Assembly: GCF_901000735.1 (NCBI RefSeq)
Contig: NC_081543.1
Span: forward strand, 21,657,515-21,721,514
Reading direction: 5' to 3'
Source of the DNA: Corylus avellana
Taxonomy: Eukaryota; Streptophyta; Magnoliopsida; Fagales; Betulaceae
DNA: 64,000 bases
The notes beneath the pieces are model-generated. The model did no database searches and was not told where the DNA came from. It was given only the letters and a program-made list of their open reading frames with translations. Position 1 is the stretch's first letter. The number at the start of each line of letters is the position of its first letter. Positions 1 through 12,527 of this stretch are shown here, one piece after another. A program made the translations under genes and the position numbers.

Positions 1-1741
1 CAACAAGTGTTTGCTTGACAGATCTCCATGAAATAACAATACTTCCACATGTAAATAGATATCCTGTTTGAGATCTACCTTTATGCGGATCAGAAAGAAA
101 ACCCACATCTGCATATCCAACTAATTGTGAATTTGAACATTTTGAATAAAATAATCCCATGTCAGCTATTCCACAAAGATAACGTAGAACATGTTTGACC
201 CCATTCCAATGCCTTCGAGTTGGTGCAAAGCTGTATCTTGCTAGTAAATTAACTGAAAATGCTATATCAGGTCGTGTGCAATTTGCAAGATACATCAGAG
301 CACCAATTGCACTAAGATATGGTACTTCAGGACCAAGAATTTCTTCGTCATCTTCTCGAGGGCGAAAATGATCTTTTTTCACATCAAGTGACCGAACAAC
401 CATTGGAGTGCTCAAAGGATGAGCTTTCTCCATGTAAAAGTGCTTCAGGACTTTTTCTGTGTATGTTGACTGATGAACAAGAATTCCATTTGGAAAATGT
501 TCAATCTGTAAGCCAAGGCAAAATTTTGTCTTTCCAAGTCCTTTCATCTCAAATTCATTTTTTAAATACGTGGCAGTTTTTATGAGCTCTTCTGGAGTCC
601 CAATAAGATTTAAATCATCTACATAAACTGCAATGATAGCAAATCTAGATTTTGATTTCTTAATGAAAACGCATGGACAAATTGGATTATTCTCAAATCC
701 TTCTTTCAATAGATATTCACTGAGACGATTGTACCGCATGCGTCCGGATTGCTTTAACCCATATAAAGATCTTTGTAGCTTGATAGAATAAATACTTCGG
801 GATTTCGAATTATATGCTTCATGCATTTTGTATCCTTCAGGGATTTTCATGTATATATCATTATCATATGATCCATATAAATATGTTGTAACCACATCCA
901 TTAAACGCATATACAAACTTTCTGTAACTACCAAGCTAATCAAAAATCTAAATGTAATTGCATCCACTATAGGGGAATATGTTTCTTCATAATCAATACC
1001 AGGTTTCTGCAGGAAACCTTGTGCAACAAGTCTTGCTTTGTATCTCACAATTTCATTTTTCTCATTTCGTTTTCGTACAAATACCCACTTGTATCCAACA
1101 GGCGATACACCTTCAGCTGTTTGAACTACAGGTCCAAATACTTCGCGTTTTGCTAGTGAGTTCAATTCTGCTTGAATTGCTTCCTTCCACATTGGCCAAT
1201 CATTTCTACGCTGACATTCTTCGACGGTTTATGGTTCAATATCATCATTACTTCTCGTAATGTTAAATGCAACTTTAAATGAAAATATGTTGTCGACAAC
1301 AATTTTGTGTCTATCCAATATTTCTTCTATACTTACATAATTTATTGAGATCTCATTATTTTCAGGTACCTGTTCCTCTTCAGGAGGTAACTCTTCAGGA
1401 GATTCCTCTTCAAGAGGTTCCTCTTCGGGGGATTCCTTTCCAGGAGAATTTTCTACAGAAAGTTTGGATGGATCAATTTTCGTTGCCTGTTTTGTGGGTA
1501 AGGCCTCTTCGGGAGCGTTGATTTCATTTCCTTGTGCTTTTCTCTTCCGAGGAATCTTATCCTTTGCACCAATACGTCTTCTACGCTTCAGGCGTGCCTT
1601 AGACTCATTTGCTGCTGTATTAATTGATTGTCCAACAGGGACTTCTATTTTCGCTGGAGTATTAGCAGCTGGAATGTGAGACTTAATTATTTTCTTGTTG
1701 TCAGTAAATGCATTCGGCAATTGATTTGCAATACTCTGCAA
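1..1741 (-). pseudogene. Copia-A pol, reverse transcriptase and RNase H part
   Basis: The minus-strand translation from 1741 starts with an acidic, proline- and glutamate-rich linker typical of the integrase C-terminus, reaches a stop near 1229, and continues in the same frame as a copia reverse transcriptase. Visible RT marks include YKARLVAQGF, GIDYEETYSPIV, SLYGLKQSGR and the catalytic YVDD. RNase H follows (GYADVGFLSDPH, QTGYLFTCG) and runs off the window at base 1. Outside the one stop the domain reads as full length, so this is a recently inactivated or nearly intact copy. The role would be copying element RNA into cDNA in virus-like particles. Confidence 0.9.
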
Positions 1742-1804
1742 ATGAATGATCTTCTGAACTTTTAGTTCACATTGATTTGTACGAGGATCAAAATGAGATA
1801 ATGT

Positions 1805-3245
1805 CTAATTATTCCAAGTGATTTCTTGTCGTGCTTCTCGCAACGACTTTTCTCTCCCTAGTGATGAGAATATGTTTTCATCAAAATGACAATCTTCAAA
1901 ATGTGCTTTAAAAACATCACCAGTTAAAGGCTCAAGATATCTAATGATAGAAGGAGAATCAAAACCAACAAAAATTCCAAGTCTACGTTGAGGTCCCATC
2001 TTAGTGCATTGAGGTGGCGCAATTGGAACATATACAGCACAACCAAAAATACGAAAATGAAAAATATTTGGTGGTTGACCAAATACAAGTTGCAAAAGGG
2101 GAATCTTTTTGGTAAGCTGTTGGTCTGACCCGAACTAATGATGCAGCATGTAATATTGCATGTCCCCAAGCAGAAACAGGTAATTTTGTTTTCATAAGCA
2201 AAGGTCGAGCAATTAATTGAAGTCGTTTAATAAATGATTTAGCTAAACCATTTTGAGTATGAGTATGAGCAATAGGATGTTCAACATTGATTCCAATTGA
2301 CATGCAATAGCCATAAAATGCTTGAGATGTAAATTCACCCGCATTATCCATCCGAATAGATTGAATTGGATAATCAGGAAATTGTGCTCGTAATCTAATT
2401 ATTTGAGCAAGAAGTCTAGCAAATGCAACATTACGAGTAGAAAGCATGCAAACATGTGACCACCTAGATGATGCATCTATTAAAACCATAAAATATCTAA
2501 ATGGCCCACATGGAGGGTGAATCGGCCCACATATATCCTCTTGAATTCTTTGTAAAAATGATGGAGATTCAACAATTACCTTAGAAGGAGATGGTTTGAT
2601 AATATGTTTACCTTGAGAACATGCAGCACAAGGATAATCACTTGGTAAAAGAATCTTCTGGTTCTTTAAGGGATACCCATGAGAGTTCTCAATTATTCGA
2701 CGCATCATAATTGTTCCCGAATGTCTAAGACAATCATGCCAAAGCATAAACATCTTTGGATTAGAGCACTTCTGGTGCATCACAACATGTGATTCAATTG
2801 TTCTTATTGTTGTATAATACAACCCGGAAGAGAAAGCAGGCAATTTTTCCAATATGAGCTTCTGGCCCGAAATTATTAAAGTAATATAAAGATATTCGTC
2901 ACTGCCTTCATTAGTGGTTTCAACATGATAACCATTTAGACGAATATCCTTAAAACTAATTAAATTTCTTCTAGATTTAAAAGAATACAAAGCATCGTCA
3001 ATACAAAATTTTGTTCCTTTTGGCAATATAATATTCGCTCTTCCAGAGCCTTCGATAAGGTTTGATGAGCCTGATATTGTATTGACACTAGCTTTGTTTA
3101 ATATCAAGTATTGAAAATATTTCTTATCTCTAAGAATTGTGTGCGTTGTACAACTGTCTGCTAGACACAAATCTTTACCAATCATCTTGGAATTAATCAT
3201 TCCATCAATATGACCCATACCTCCATATATAAACAAAATATACAT
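1805..3245 (-). pseudogene. Copia-A pol, protease and integrase part
   Basis: A 414-codon minus-strand frame (2001-3245) holds an aspartic-protease-like start (ADSCTTHTIL, with DSC where copia proteases usually have DSG), a pre-integrase HHCC zinc region (HDCLRHSG, CAACSQGKH) and the integrase core with Asp residues in LIDASSRWSHV and RMDNAGEF. The third catalytic residue, normally Glu in an NGLAES-type motif, is Lys (NGLAKS), so the integrase should be inactive. The C-terminal part continues in another frame at 1805-2095 (GCAVYVPI, VGFDSPSIIRYLEP), which shows a frameshift near 2100. Family assignment is secure; loss of function is inferred from the residue change and the shift. Confidence 0.9.
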
Positions 3246-3519
3246 TAAATTTTATTAATCAAAAAGAAAATAACAAAATACAATTAAATTTGACAATGTA
3301 AACATATTGTGATTAAGACACAATGAAAACATTTTAATTGTTGTAGACATATTCATCACCAATCAAAAGGTCAGTTTTTGTGTTAGAGTCTACAAATAAA
3401 TTAGAAATATCAAGATAAATGTTACCCTTTCCATTTAGAGTATTAAGAAAAATTGAAGAATCTTCAGGATTACTGTAATTAGCAAAATTCATTTCAATCT
3501 CCTTTTCTTTTATGGAGGC

Positions 3520-4321
3520 TTAATATAGGTCTACCAGATGTTTAGGCGTACGACAGGTACGAGACCAATATCTTTTCATACCACACATGTAACATTTATC
3601 TTCATAGTTCTTTGTAGGTTTATTTTGTAAGCCTTTGTTTTCATTTCGTTTCGCCTCAGTGTGGCTCCACTTCTGGTGGTATGGAGCATTTCTTTTGTAA
3701 GAATTATGAGTACGTTTACCTTGACCTCTATAATTTTTTTTTCTACCACATCTACGTCCACTATCATGGTTTCCTTTATTACCATGAAATGATGTTCCAT
3801 TTGCTTTAGGAAATGGTGTAGAACCCGTTACACGAGATTGATGATTTTTCATTAATAGCTCGTTGTTTTGCTCAGCCACTAGAAGACAAGATATCAGTTC
3901 AGAATATCTTGTGAAATTACGCTCTCGATATTGCTACTGCAGGAGCACATTCGAGGCATGAAATTTGGTATATGTGTTTTCTAACATATCCATATCAGTG
4001 ACTTTTTCTCCATACAATTTTAATTGTTAGCTGATTTTAAAGAGTTCAGAGTTAGTCACTGACACTCTTGAAATCTTGCAACTTCAGGTGCATCAAATCA
4101 TAACGAGCTTTTGGGAGGATAACTGTCTTCTGGTACTCGTATCTCTCCCTTAAATTATTCCACAAGGTCAAGGAATCCTTTACCGTAAGGTACTCAGTTT
4201 TTATATGCTCCAGGCATATAAAATTATAAGACATCATATTCATAACATTAGTATGATAAAATTCTAATTTATAATAAATCTCACATGAATCATAATATGC
4301 AAATGTTATAATATGATTCAT
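3520..4321 (-). pseudogene. Copia-A gag with altered zinc knuckle
   Basis: Two minus-strand frames make up the Gag. 4052-4321 carries the conserved Gag core (LWNNLRERYEYQK, ARYDLMHLKLQDFKS). 3520-3879 carries a basic nucleocapsid tail ending in CYMCGMKRYWSRTC. The CX2CX4HX4C knuckle has Tyr in place of His, which should weaken zinc and RNA binding. The join between the frames (3880-4051) reads through with at least one in-frame stop. Between Gag and protease (3246-3520) the translation continues as spacer peptide. The protein would coat element RNA. Confidence 0.85.
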
Positions 4322-4492
4322 AAAACAATAAAAAAATTTTAAGCATATGTTAGAATGTTAATTAACAAAATAGATAATAAGATTACTAAATGTTAAAGAA
4401 ACTTACAATGAATTGTGAATACCTCACGGATAGCTTTTGATGTTGAAGATCAAAAGAACACAACAATTGGCTAGAGTTTCGTGCTGATAACG

Positions 4493-4882
4493 TGTTGTAA
4501 AATTAAAGAAAATTACAAGACAAGATAAAGAGATTACAATATGTGAAACTAGTTCTTCAGGAACTATGTATGATTCTTCTCTATTATTATATGTTTTACA
4601 TACAACTCAATACTCTCTTTTATAGACATGAAATCATAATGGGAGGTTAAAGAATATGAAACAAGAGGGTACATCAATGTATTACATAGATGTTATAGAA
4701 ATTTTAAAAGATGACATGAATGAGTAGAATTCTAAGAGATGGAACTAAATGGTCATCCACCAAATGCATGAATGCATTCATAACATTAAATATTTTGATT
4801 TATAATTAGAATTAAAGTATAGGGCTCAACCCACCAGAACCAAAGGCCAGTCCCGTAGCCCACCAAATTCACATGCCCAACA
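4493..4882 (-). repeat. Copia-A 5' LTR (390 bp)
   Basis: On the plus strand it runs from TGTTGTAAAATT to GCCCAACA, so the minus-strand LTR has the expected TG...CA ends with a 5-base inverted terminus (TGTTG/CAACA). Just inside it, the minus strand reads CGTTATCAGCACGA, the sequence normally found next to the 5' LTR of many plant copia elements, where the minus-strand primer tRNA binds. A TATA-like CTATAAAAGAG lies at about 4616-4626 (minus strand), the likely element promoter. The partner LTR is outside the window, so identity and age cannot be judged. Confidence 0.8.
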
Positions 4883-5593
4883 CTTCATTTTCATTGCAAT
4901 ATACAAGCATATACAAGTAATCCAAAGGAACGGGTGACTATTGGAAAGTATGGGACTCAGCCCATCCAGCCCATAGAACAACTAGCCCTCACAATCTTGC
5001 ATGAAGCACACGCCTAAAAGAAAAACGTCATATTTGTCAACCATTTTTTATGGAAAGTGATGAATGCACACCATGTCCCTACAAATAAGACTTAGGATCC
5101 TCTCCATTTTATTTGAACATGAGAATATCCAATTAGTTATAATAAAAAATATTTTTGTCCTATCAAACAGTGAAAATTTTTGAAAAGTATAACATTTTTC
5201 TATTAAAAAACAAAAAATGTTAATAGAGTCTCTCGGTCCCAAAACCAAATATTCTATTCCATCCTCAAAACCGTTTAACGTTAGCATAAATCACCACATG
5301 TGGTTGGATGGATTCGACATTGAGGGATGTTTGTTTGTTTGTGTTTTTTTTTTCTTCCTGTAAAAGTAAAATTAAAAGACTGAAAACAAAAAATAAGGGG
5401 CTGAAATAGGGCCACAGAAGTAGGAGAATTAAAAGATTTTTTTGTTGTGTTTTGGATGAATAATATTTTTCATTCCACACAGAAGAATACAACATCTTTC
5501 CAGTAGGAAACCCACTGAAACAAACAGATAATGCTAAGAGGATACAAACGAAAACATCAGGAGCGCCCATCACAAATAAAACATCTTACAATA
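4883..5593. other. Intergenic, P450 downstream region
   Basis: No gene or repeat was recognised. It contains T- and A-rich runs near 5341-5355 and 5160-5240, and would include the 3' UTR of the minus-strand P450. Short frames here have no recognisable motif. Confidence 0.5.
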
Positions 5594-7483
5594 TTATTGT
5601 GCGTAGAGCTCAGATTTAGACAACCTTGGTGTCGGAATTGCAAGCGTTGGATTTGCTTTCTTAGTAACAATACCGAATTTGTCTGCAAGATTCAGCTCGG
5701 TGCCCTGTGGCAACTTCCACTCATACGAGTGCAAAAACGAAGCTAGCACGTACAATAGAGACCTTTCTGCTAGTGGAATCCCTGCGCATATTCTTCTCCC
5801 GGATCCAAATGGAAAATAATTAAAATTGTTTCCCGAGTAATCCAGTTTGCTTTGATCACTTAGGAACCTTTCCGGTTGAAATTCCAAGGGATTTTTCCAA
5901 ATCTTTGGGTCCTTATGTATACCCCAAACATTTAGGAATACCCTAGTTCCTTTGGGTACCCAGTACCCTCCAATGGTGCTAGATTGGCCTGGACAACGGG
6001 GTACTAGGAAAGGAAGGGCTGGGAACAAACGAAGAGCCTCTTTGATGACAGCATCTAGATAGTGTAATTTGGGCAAATGGGTGTCTTCTACTAAGCTATC
6101 CACCCCCACAATTTCTGTTAATTCTTCATTCACTATTCTCATTGCCACCGGATGTTGCAGCAGCTCCGCCATCACCCATTCCACCATGGTTGTTGTGGTG
6201 TCCGATCCAGCCACCACTACGTCCTATTAAACATGGTAAAGGAACTCATCAATTGAACCCGCAAGTAACAAACGTTAACCCTCATTCAAAAAGCTTAAAA
6301 CTTTTTAATAGGCGATAAAATATATTTAAGTGAAAAAGAGATGAATGACTAAAACAAAGTTAGTTTTTTATGATCACGAGGGACACCAAGACCATATAAC
6401 AACAAAAACAACAACAATAATAAAATTAAATAAAAAAGAATAGCCAAATTGTACTATAAACTATTAAGCTGGATTTAGTTAAAGTTGTGTAAGACTCCTC
6501 ATTTGATGGAGCACAAAGTAGAAAATTGGACATACCAGAAGCAAAGCCTTGAGTTGGTTCATGCTTATTGATTTTGCAGCGTCAACTTGATGATCCCTTA
6601 TCTCCAAGAGAATTTGCAAAAAGTCCTTCATTTCTTCAACCCCTTCTTTCTCTTCCTTAGCCATATTCATCCGTTTTTCAATGACAGAATCAAGAATGCT
6701 TTCAATCCACAGGAAATTCCTATTTGCTTGCCTCTCAATCCCTTGCAAATCACACCTCGCAAGCACAGGGAAAAAGTCAGAAACATTTGGTTTCCCAAAC
6801 AGCACCATTTGCTCCGCAACACACTCTTAAACTGAGCCCCAACAGCAGCCCCTTTCTCCCCTCGCAGCGTTCCACCCCACAACATGTTAATCGTGGAATT
6901 GATGACAGTCAAAAATGCCAATTCCCCAAGATCGATGGGGCTGCCACTTTTCTCATACACATTTCTAATAGATTTTCTAACCTCTTCTCTGAGTAGAGTT
7001 TGAGAGCCATCAAGATTTGCACCACTTAGCATCTCCCGTACAAATATCTTGCGCAACTTCTTCCAATCATCCCCGTATGGTGCAAACGCAATATCACCTC
7101 CCCCATATGAGGCAGCCAGGCCGGCTATGGGCGGGTCGCGGTTGGCAAACACTCTGTCCTGGTCACGAACCACCTCTTTCACCAGCGATGGTGAGCTAAC
7201 CACTACGCACAATTTTTGCCCAAGCCAAAAGCTTGTAGATGGGGCCATAGGAAATTGCCAGTTCCTCAAATTTCCTATGGAGCTCTGTACCTAGAAAGGG
7301 GAGGTAGCCGACTAGTGGCAAGCCACGGGGGCCTGGTGGCAGGGGAGGGACAACTTTTGTCGATTTCATGATTGCCCGTAGGAACCAGAACACTGCAAAT
7401 ATAGAGACAAAAGCAGTGAGAGTTGCTCTTGAACCATCGTGTTTCTGGTCCTCTGCAACCCACCACCACCACCACGACCGCAT
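5594..7483 (-). pseudogene. CYP706-like cytochrome P450, two exons, two frameshifts
   Basis: This encodes a plant microsomal P450 (heme monooxygenase) of about 525 codons: exon 1 is 7483-6536, the intron 6535-6224 (GT...AG, phase 0), exon 2 is 6223-5594. Features in order: an N-terminal membrane segment followed by the PPLPPGPRGLPLVG hinge, oxygen-binding I-helix AGSDTTTT, ExxR in KEALR, FQPERF, and heme loop FGSGRRICAG with the Cys ligand. ANRDPP, GELAFLTVIN and KFGIVTKK resemble the CYP706 family, some of whose members oxidise terpenoids; the substrate here is unknown. An extra base in the AAAA run at 7227-7230 and a missing base near 6818-6822 throw about 136 codons out of frame. These are either real lesions or assembly errors. 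Everything else is intact. Confidence 0.88.
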
Positions 7484-7901
7484 GGCAGAAATAGTGTTCG
7501 ACTTGTACGGATTTTGTTGATGATCAAAGAAAAACAGAGAAGTAAGAATTGATTAGAAATTAGAATGACAAGTCTTCTTGAAACTTGGATTTTTATTTAT
7601 TTTATTTATTTTTTTTAATGTAAAAGATCTGTTTCCTTCTCTCTGGTTAGATGTTTGGCAGTTACTAGAGAGAAACTCTAACATTGGAAGGATTTTGTAA
7701 AGATTCTAATATGGTAAAGATAAGGGTTTTGTGGTACAAAAGAAGCATCCTGTCACTTTATGGAAAACAAAAGGAATGAAAGAAGCATCCCGCTTGGAGT
7801 CCATGTAGCCCGTAACGCTATATGGTGCAATATTACAAATCCAGTATCTTATTATAACGTTGATGTGACAATATCCAATAGTTTTTGAATAAATTATTGT
7901 T

Positions 7902-7944
<43 letters not shown>

Positions 7945-8720
7945 ATGATACAAGATTTGTGATGTGATCATAATTACAAGATTCTTTTCATATTAGAGTC
8001 GGAGTCTTAGTCCTAGAAGTTAAGACCGAATTGGTCTTTTATGTAATTATTAGTCGATTGTTTCTCTATTTAGAGGGAACTATCGAGAGCAAAAGTTGGA
8101 GTTGATTATTATTTTAAAATACAGTTTAATGTGTTATTGGAGGTCAAAACTCATTTGAAGTAGTCATTAGAGGTCACAGCTTCCTCGAACGCCCCATTTA
8201 TCATTTCTCATATCTTGTTACTAGAGGTTCGCATCAAATGGTGTCAGAGCAAGGCTTTCAATAAGAATCACCGATCCATGACAATCCAATAACAACTTAA
8301 TGATTGGCTCTTTGAACTTGTAGAATTCTAATTGTGATTTTGCCTTTCTATGAGTCATCTATTTATAGATTTGGAATTTTACTTGAAGAGGTAGGAAAGG
8401 AGCCGCATTGGAATACAAGTGCCACACTCTTACTAAACCTAGTTTCACTAGATGAATGGCAAAGGGAGGAAAATTACCTCCCTTGCCCTTGTGTCACATA
8501 GCCATGGGACGAAAATATTCTTCCCATGCGCCTAGGGTTAGAGTTTTGTAACTCCTTCACCGATTCCTCACCTCACCCAATTTTTTTTTGTTCTCTTCTT
8601 ATGACCGAAACTTTTGTTTCTCTTCTGTATAAAGTGATATTTATTTAGCGAACTCAAGAGCTAAATAGGCATTAAGTTTCCTTGTGTTCGTGAAAAATTG
8701 ATTGTGGTTCTACTTTAGCT
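7484..8720. other. P450 upstream region with poly-A run and LTR relic
   Basis: The stretch upstream of the P450 start is AT-rich. A run of about 40 A lies at 7900-7940. From about 7950 to 8237 the sequence resembles a degenerate LTR and is followed by aTGGTGTCAGAGC at 8238-8250, close to the initiator-Met tRNA primer site TGGTATCAGAGC. I infer an old LTR remnant with no coding part left. 8270-8720 shows nothing recognisable up to the CACTA terminus. Confidence 0.35.
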
Positions 8721-8970
8721 CACTACAAAAAAAAAAAAGAAAAAAGAAGGGTCTAATGACGTTCTGAGATAGTATCTTTTGCGAAAAACATCACTAAACG
8801 ATACTATTCACGAGTTAAAATGTGTGGTTTGAACAGTAATATTATTCAAATGACACTATTCATGCGCCAGAAGTTGTGGTTTTGAATAGTAACTCTGTTC
8901 AAACAACACTATTCACGCGCCAAAAGATGTGGCTTTAAACAGTGACACTATTCAAACGACACTAAATCAT
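8721..8970 (+). repeat. CACTA-1 5' terminal inverted repeat and subterminal repeats
   Basis: CACTACAAAA begins at 8721, the diagnostic CACTA terminus. From 8790 to 8965 there are repeated short units of the form ACACTATTCACGCGCC or their complements (TTTGAACAGTAA, TTGAATAGTAA), separated by TGTGGTTT/TGTGGCTT. Such subterminal arrays bind the TnpA-type protein in En/Spm elements. Confidence 0.8.
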
Positions 8971-9055
8971 TTTTAAAAATTTGGCCCTCGAAATTGGCTA
9001 TTATCAATAGGATGTGTCTCTCTTTCTACTCAAAATGTCTCTCTCTCTCTCTCTC

Positions 9056-9155
9056 NNNNNNNNNNNNNNNNNNNNNNNNNNNNNNNNNNNNNNNNNNNNN
9101 NNNNNNNNNNNNNNNNNNNNNNNNNNNNNNNNNNNNNNNNNNNNNNNNNNNNNNN
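9056..9155. other. Assembly gap (100 N)
   Basis: A block of 100 N, probably a gap of unknown true size. It removes the 5' part of the TR-GAG copy that resumes at 9156. The preceding CT repeat at 9038-9055 may have caused the break. Confidence 0.95.
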
Positions 9156-9829
9156 AAAAGGAAAAATCATGTCTTGATTCTATCTATATAGATTTCTCCA
9201 AGTACTTTTCTTCAGAGGAGCCACATGTGCCATGTCCCAAAGAAAACTCGAGGACGAGTTTTTTTCAAGTGGGGGTGTCTGATGTAGGATGATATTTATC
9301 TTTATTTTCGGTAAAAACGAAAATAAAGAAAATATCAAAAATAATATTGGAGCAGCGCCGCTTGATCAGAATTTTAGCTATTCTCAAACAATGGAAGTAC
9401 AAAATGAAAGATTGCCACGATTCCCGCTGATTGTCAATTTTATATTAGGATTTTATTTTATTTTATTAAGACTTTATTTCCTTTCCTTATTAGGATTAGG
9501 TTTACTACTACTATAGGATTATGTTTACTTTCCTACTAGGATTAGATTTACTTTCTCTACTAGGATTAGATTTACTTTCTCTACTAGAAGTAGGTTTACT
9601 TTCTCTACAAGTATTTCTCTTCTATAAATAGGCTTGCCTATCATGTAAAACTCAATCAATTGAATTATTATAAAATCAGAGAATTCTCTCTCAAATACTC
9701 TGCGGAGTTTATCCTTCTTTTAGCCTGCGGGCTTGTTTTTATCTTTTGGGGTAGAAGACGAAGACGCTTCTCCTTGCAGAATCAAAGACGCTGCTCTTTG
9801 ATTAGTTACCTTAGTCTTCCGCTACGTCA
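9156..9829 (+). mobile_element. TR-GAG element, 3' end only (copy 1)
   Basis: After the gap the sequence matches the 3' end of the Gag-only family: the last codons before the LTR ([20 protein letters not shown]) and then an LTR at 9280-9829 (550 bp; TGATGTAGGATG...CGCTACGTCA). The 5' LTR and most of the internal part are lost in the gap. It lies inside CACTA-1, between its subterminal repeats and its transposase gene. The LTR has a TATAAATAGG box near 9635. Confidence 0.9.
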
Positions 9830-10288
9830 ATATACCCACTTACCTGCAAAGTTTCTTGAATGATTTCCTTAAATGCATTTTTCTTTGTTAAGAAATATCA
9901 TGTGTTACTCGATCACTCAGTTTAAAATATCCTTTTCCAGGGTTTTTACTTGGATGATTGTTAAGGCAATTATAGATAGCTTGTCATACTGAGACTGTTT
10001 TGAGTTTATATATACAAATGTTATTTCATTAGAGGAATACAGGGATGAAGAAGGGTAGTGTCAATGATGATTTATTGAGATTCAGAACTTGTTGAGATTT
10101 AGAAATACTGAAAACAAAGCATCAAATTGATATAATTTTTTAGATCTTTTTAAGTAAATTATTTCTAGAATTTGTTTGTTTATGGAGCTTTAACTATGTG
10201 AAGATTATAATAGTACTTCAACAGCAGTCTAAACAAACCTAAGTTTTATTCATTATAACTTATAGACCTTTTATAATGTAGTCACGCT

Positions 10289-12264
10289 ATGGACAAGAGT
10301 TTGATAGCAAAGTTTAGGGGTTTGGAAGAGTATATGAACGGAGCCAAGTCATTTGTAGAATTTGCAGTTAGCAAGTCTACATATAAGGAGCACATAATCT
10401 GCCCATGTAAGAAGTGTAAATTCAACAAAAGTCTCAGTCCAGAGCTGGTTTACACACATTTAACAGGTGGAACTGGTATTTTGCTTGGTTACACTGAATG
10501 GGTGTTCCATGGAGAAATGATATCTTATCTTGTTACTCAAAGAGAACCAACAGTTGAAGGATCTTCTTCCCCCTCGTACCTGACGAGTCGAGAACTATGA
10601 ATGCCATGCTTTGTGATGTTTTCGGCATGCACGAGTCAAGAGTAGACGAATTTGCTGGTCACATGGAAGTGCAACCTAATGTTGTAAAGTCAGTACAGGA
10701 CGCAGTTGATGATGAGACTGCGAGAAAATACTACAACTTGCATATGGAATCAAAAAAGCCACTACATGATAAAACCAAACATATCAAGCTATGTGCTATT
10801 GTACATCTACACAATTTGAAGTGTATGGGTGGAATGAATAACACTATATTCACATCGTTGCTTGATTTCATCAATCAATTGCTCCCGACAGGTGGTGAAG
10901 CCTTGCCAAAAAATACATATGAGGCCAAAAAGTTTTTGAGGGACTTGGGGCTTGGATATGAGAAGATTCTGGCTTGTCAAAATGACTGTATGTTATTCTG
11001 GAAGGATACTAAGCATTTAGATTTGTGTACAAAATGCGGATTATCAAAGTGGAAGGATGATATTAGAGTGGCTGGAGATGGGCAGTCCCGACCATCTAAA
11101 AGACGGCCCATTAAGGTGTTGAGATGGTTTTCACTAATATCACGCTTGCAAAGGTTGTTTATGTTGCAGCATACTGCTGTCCATATGAGTTGGCATGCTA
11201 ATGGGTGCCCAAAAGACAGAGCGTTGAGGCATCCGGCGGCCGGTGAAGCATGGAAGGCATCCGATGAGAAAGACCTAGAATTTGCATCGGATCCACACAA
11301 TGTAAGGCTTGGGCTAACGTCAGATGGATTTAATCCATTCAGTAACATGAGCACAACCCACAACACTTCGTCTGTCATGGTTATTCTGTACAACTTGCCT
11401 CCTTGGTTGTGCATGAAACAACCGAATTTCATTTTATCCTTGATTATTCTAGGTTCAAGTTCACCTGGAATTGCAATAGATGTCTACTTACAGCCCCTGA
11501 TATCAAAACTATAGGAATTATGGAATGTAGGGGGAAGCACATTTGATGTATCGATGAAGAAGTCCTTGTGTTGCGATCGGCATTGATGTGGACAATAAAT
11601 GACTTCTCGGCGTATACAGATTTGTCAGGATATAGTACAAAGGAAAAAAAAAGAGTGTCCAATTTGTATGGGTTCAACATGGTCTAAATGGTTAACACAC
11701 GGGAAAAAATGTTGTTATATGGGGCATAGGCAATTATTGCCTATGGATAATAGGTGGAGAATGAACAAAAGAGCTTTTGAGGGTACAAAAGAATTGGATG
11801 GTCCGCCTGTTGTGCCAAATGGCAAGGACATCCTGAAGCAATTAAACATATTATTTGAAAGTGGGGACCATGACGCATATAGAGAGACAAAAGACCGCCC
11901 ATGATATAGCTGGTACAAATGTTGATGTTAGGTGGAAGAAGAAAGTATTTTCTTCAGTTTGCCATACTGGAAAGATAATTTGTTATGACACAACCTTCAT
12001 GTGATGCACACAGAAAAAAATGTCATGGGCAATGTACTTAGCACACTGCTTGACATTACAAGGAAGACAAAGGACAAGCATGAAGCCCATAAGGATCTAC
12101 AAAAAATGGGGTTGAGAGAAAAACTTCATCCATTCACCGACAACAATGGGAAAATATATTTGCCCGTAGCTTGCCACACGATGTCCAATGTGGAAAAAAT
12201 TAATTGCTTGAAAGTGATTAGAGATGTACGAGTGCCGGATGGATATACATCAAATGTCTCCTGA
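10289..12264 (+). pseudogene. CACTA-1 TNP2-type transposase (decayed)
   Basis: 10289-10600 encodes the plant transposase-associated domain (CPCKKCKFN, HLTGGTG, YTEWVFHGE). 10597-11514 encodes the start of the TNP2 transposase (LRDLGLGYEKI, TKCGLSKW, RWFSLISRLQRLF, DPHNVRLGLTSDGFNPF, DVYLQPLI). It continues through stops and shifts at 11599-11904 (CPICMGST, GHRQLLPMDNRWR) and 12001-12264 (MHTEKNVMGN, GLREKLHPF, LPVACHTMSN). The protein would bind element ends and cut and paste the transposon. The DUF4218 and DUF4216 portions seen in CACTA-2 are missing, replaced by a short repeat-rich stretch (12340-12480) and a GT microsatellite. TAG at 11512 looks like a former CAG codon. Confidence 0.88.
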
Positions 12265-12490
12265 TGTGTCAGACTTAAGGAACATACCATAGTGGGTTTG
12301 AAGAGTCATGACAGCCACATACTCATACATTACTAATGATCAAAACGATGTCGTTGAATGTTACTGAAACAACCTACCTCCAATTGACATACCCATACCC
12401 TCCAAATGACAAAAGACCAAACGACCTACCTCCAAACGACATGGGTATCCATTTTTAAAAAAATTATTGTAATTGTTTATAATTACAATA

Positions 12491-12492
<2 letters not shown>

Positions 12493-12527
<35 letters not shown>

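Larger units (their letters stand above)
1..4882 (-). mobile_element. Ty1/copia LTR retrotransposon (Copia-A), cut by window edge
   Basis: Reading down the minus strand from 4882 one meets, in order, an LTR, a primer-binding-site region, Gag with a CCHC-like knuckle, protease, integrase, reverse transcriptase and RNase H. This PR-IN-RT-RH order defines Ty1/copia. The 3' LTR lies before base 1. The internal part is only lightly decayed: a few stops and frameshifts break it, but the RT-RNase H frame is open from about 1228 to the window edge. Only one target duplication flank can be seen (cttca, just after 4882). The element is probably defective because key Gag and integrase residues are changed. 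Confidence 0.93.

Noticed and set aside
12340..12440. Possible CRISPR-like or regulatory repeat (AACGACCTACCTCC, AAATGACAT series)
   Set aside because: Only a few short imperfect units in a plant CACTA remnant; ordinary repeat decay is enough. No CRISPR array exists in this window.
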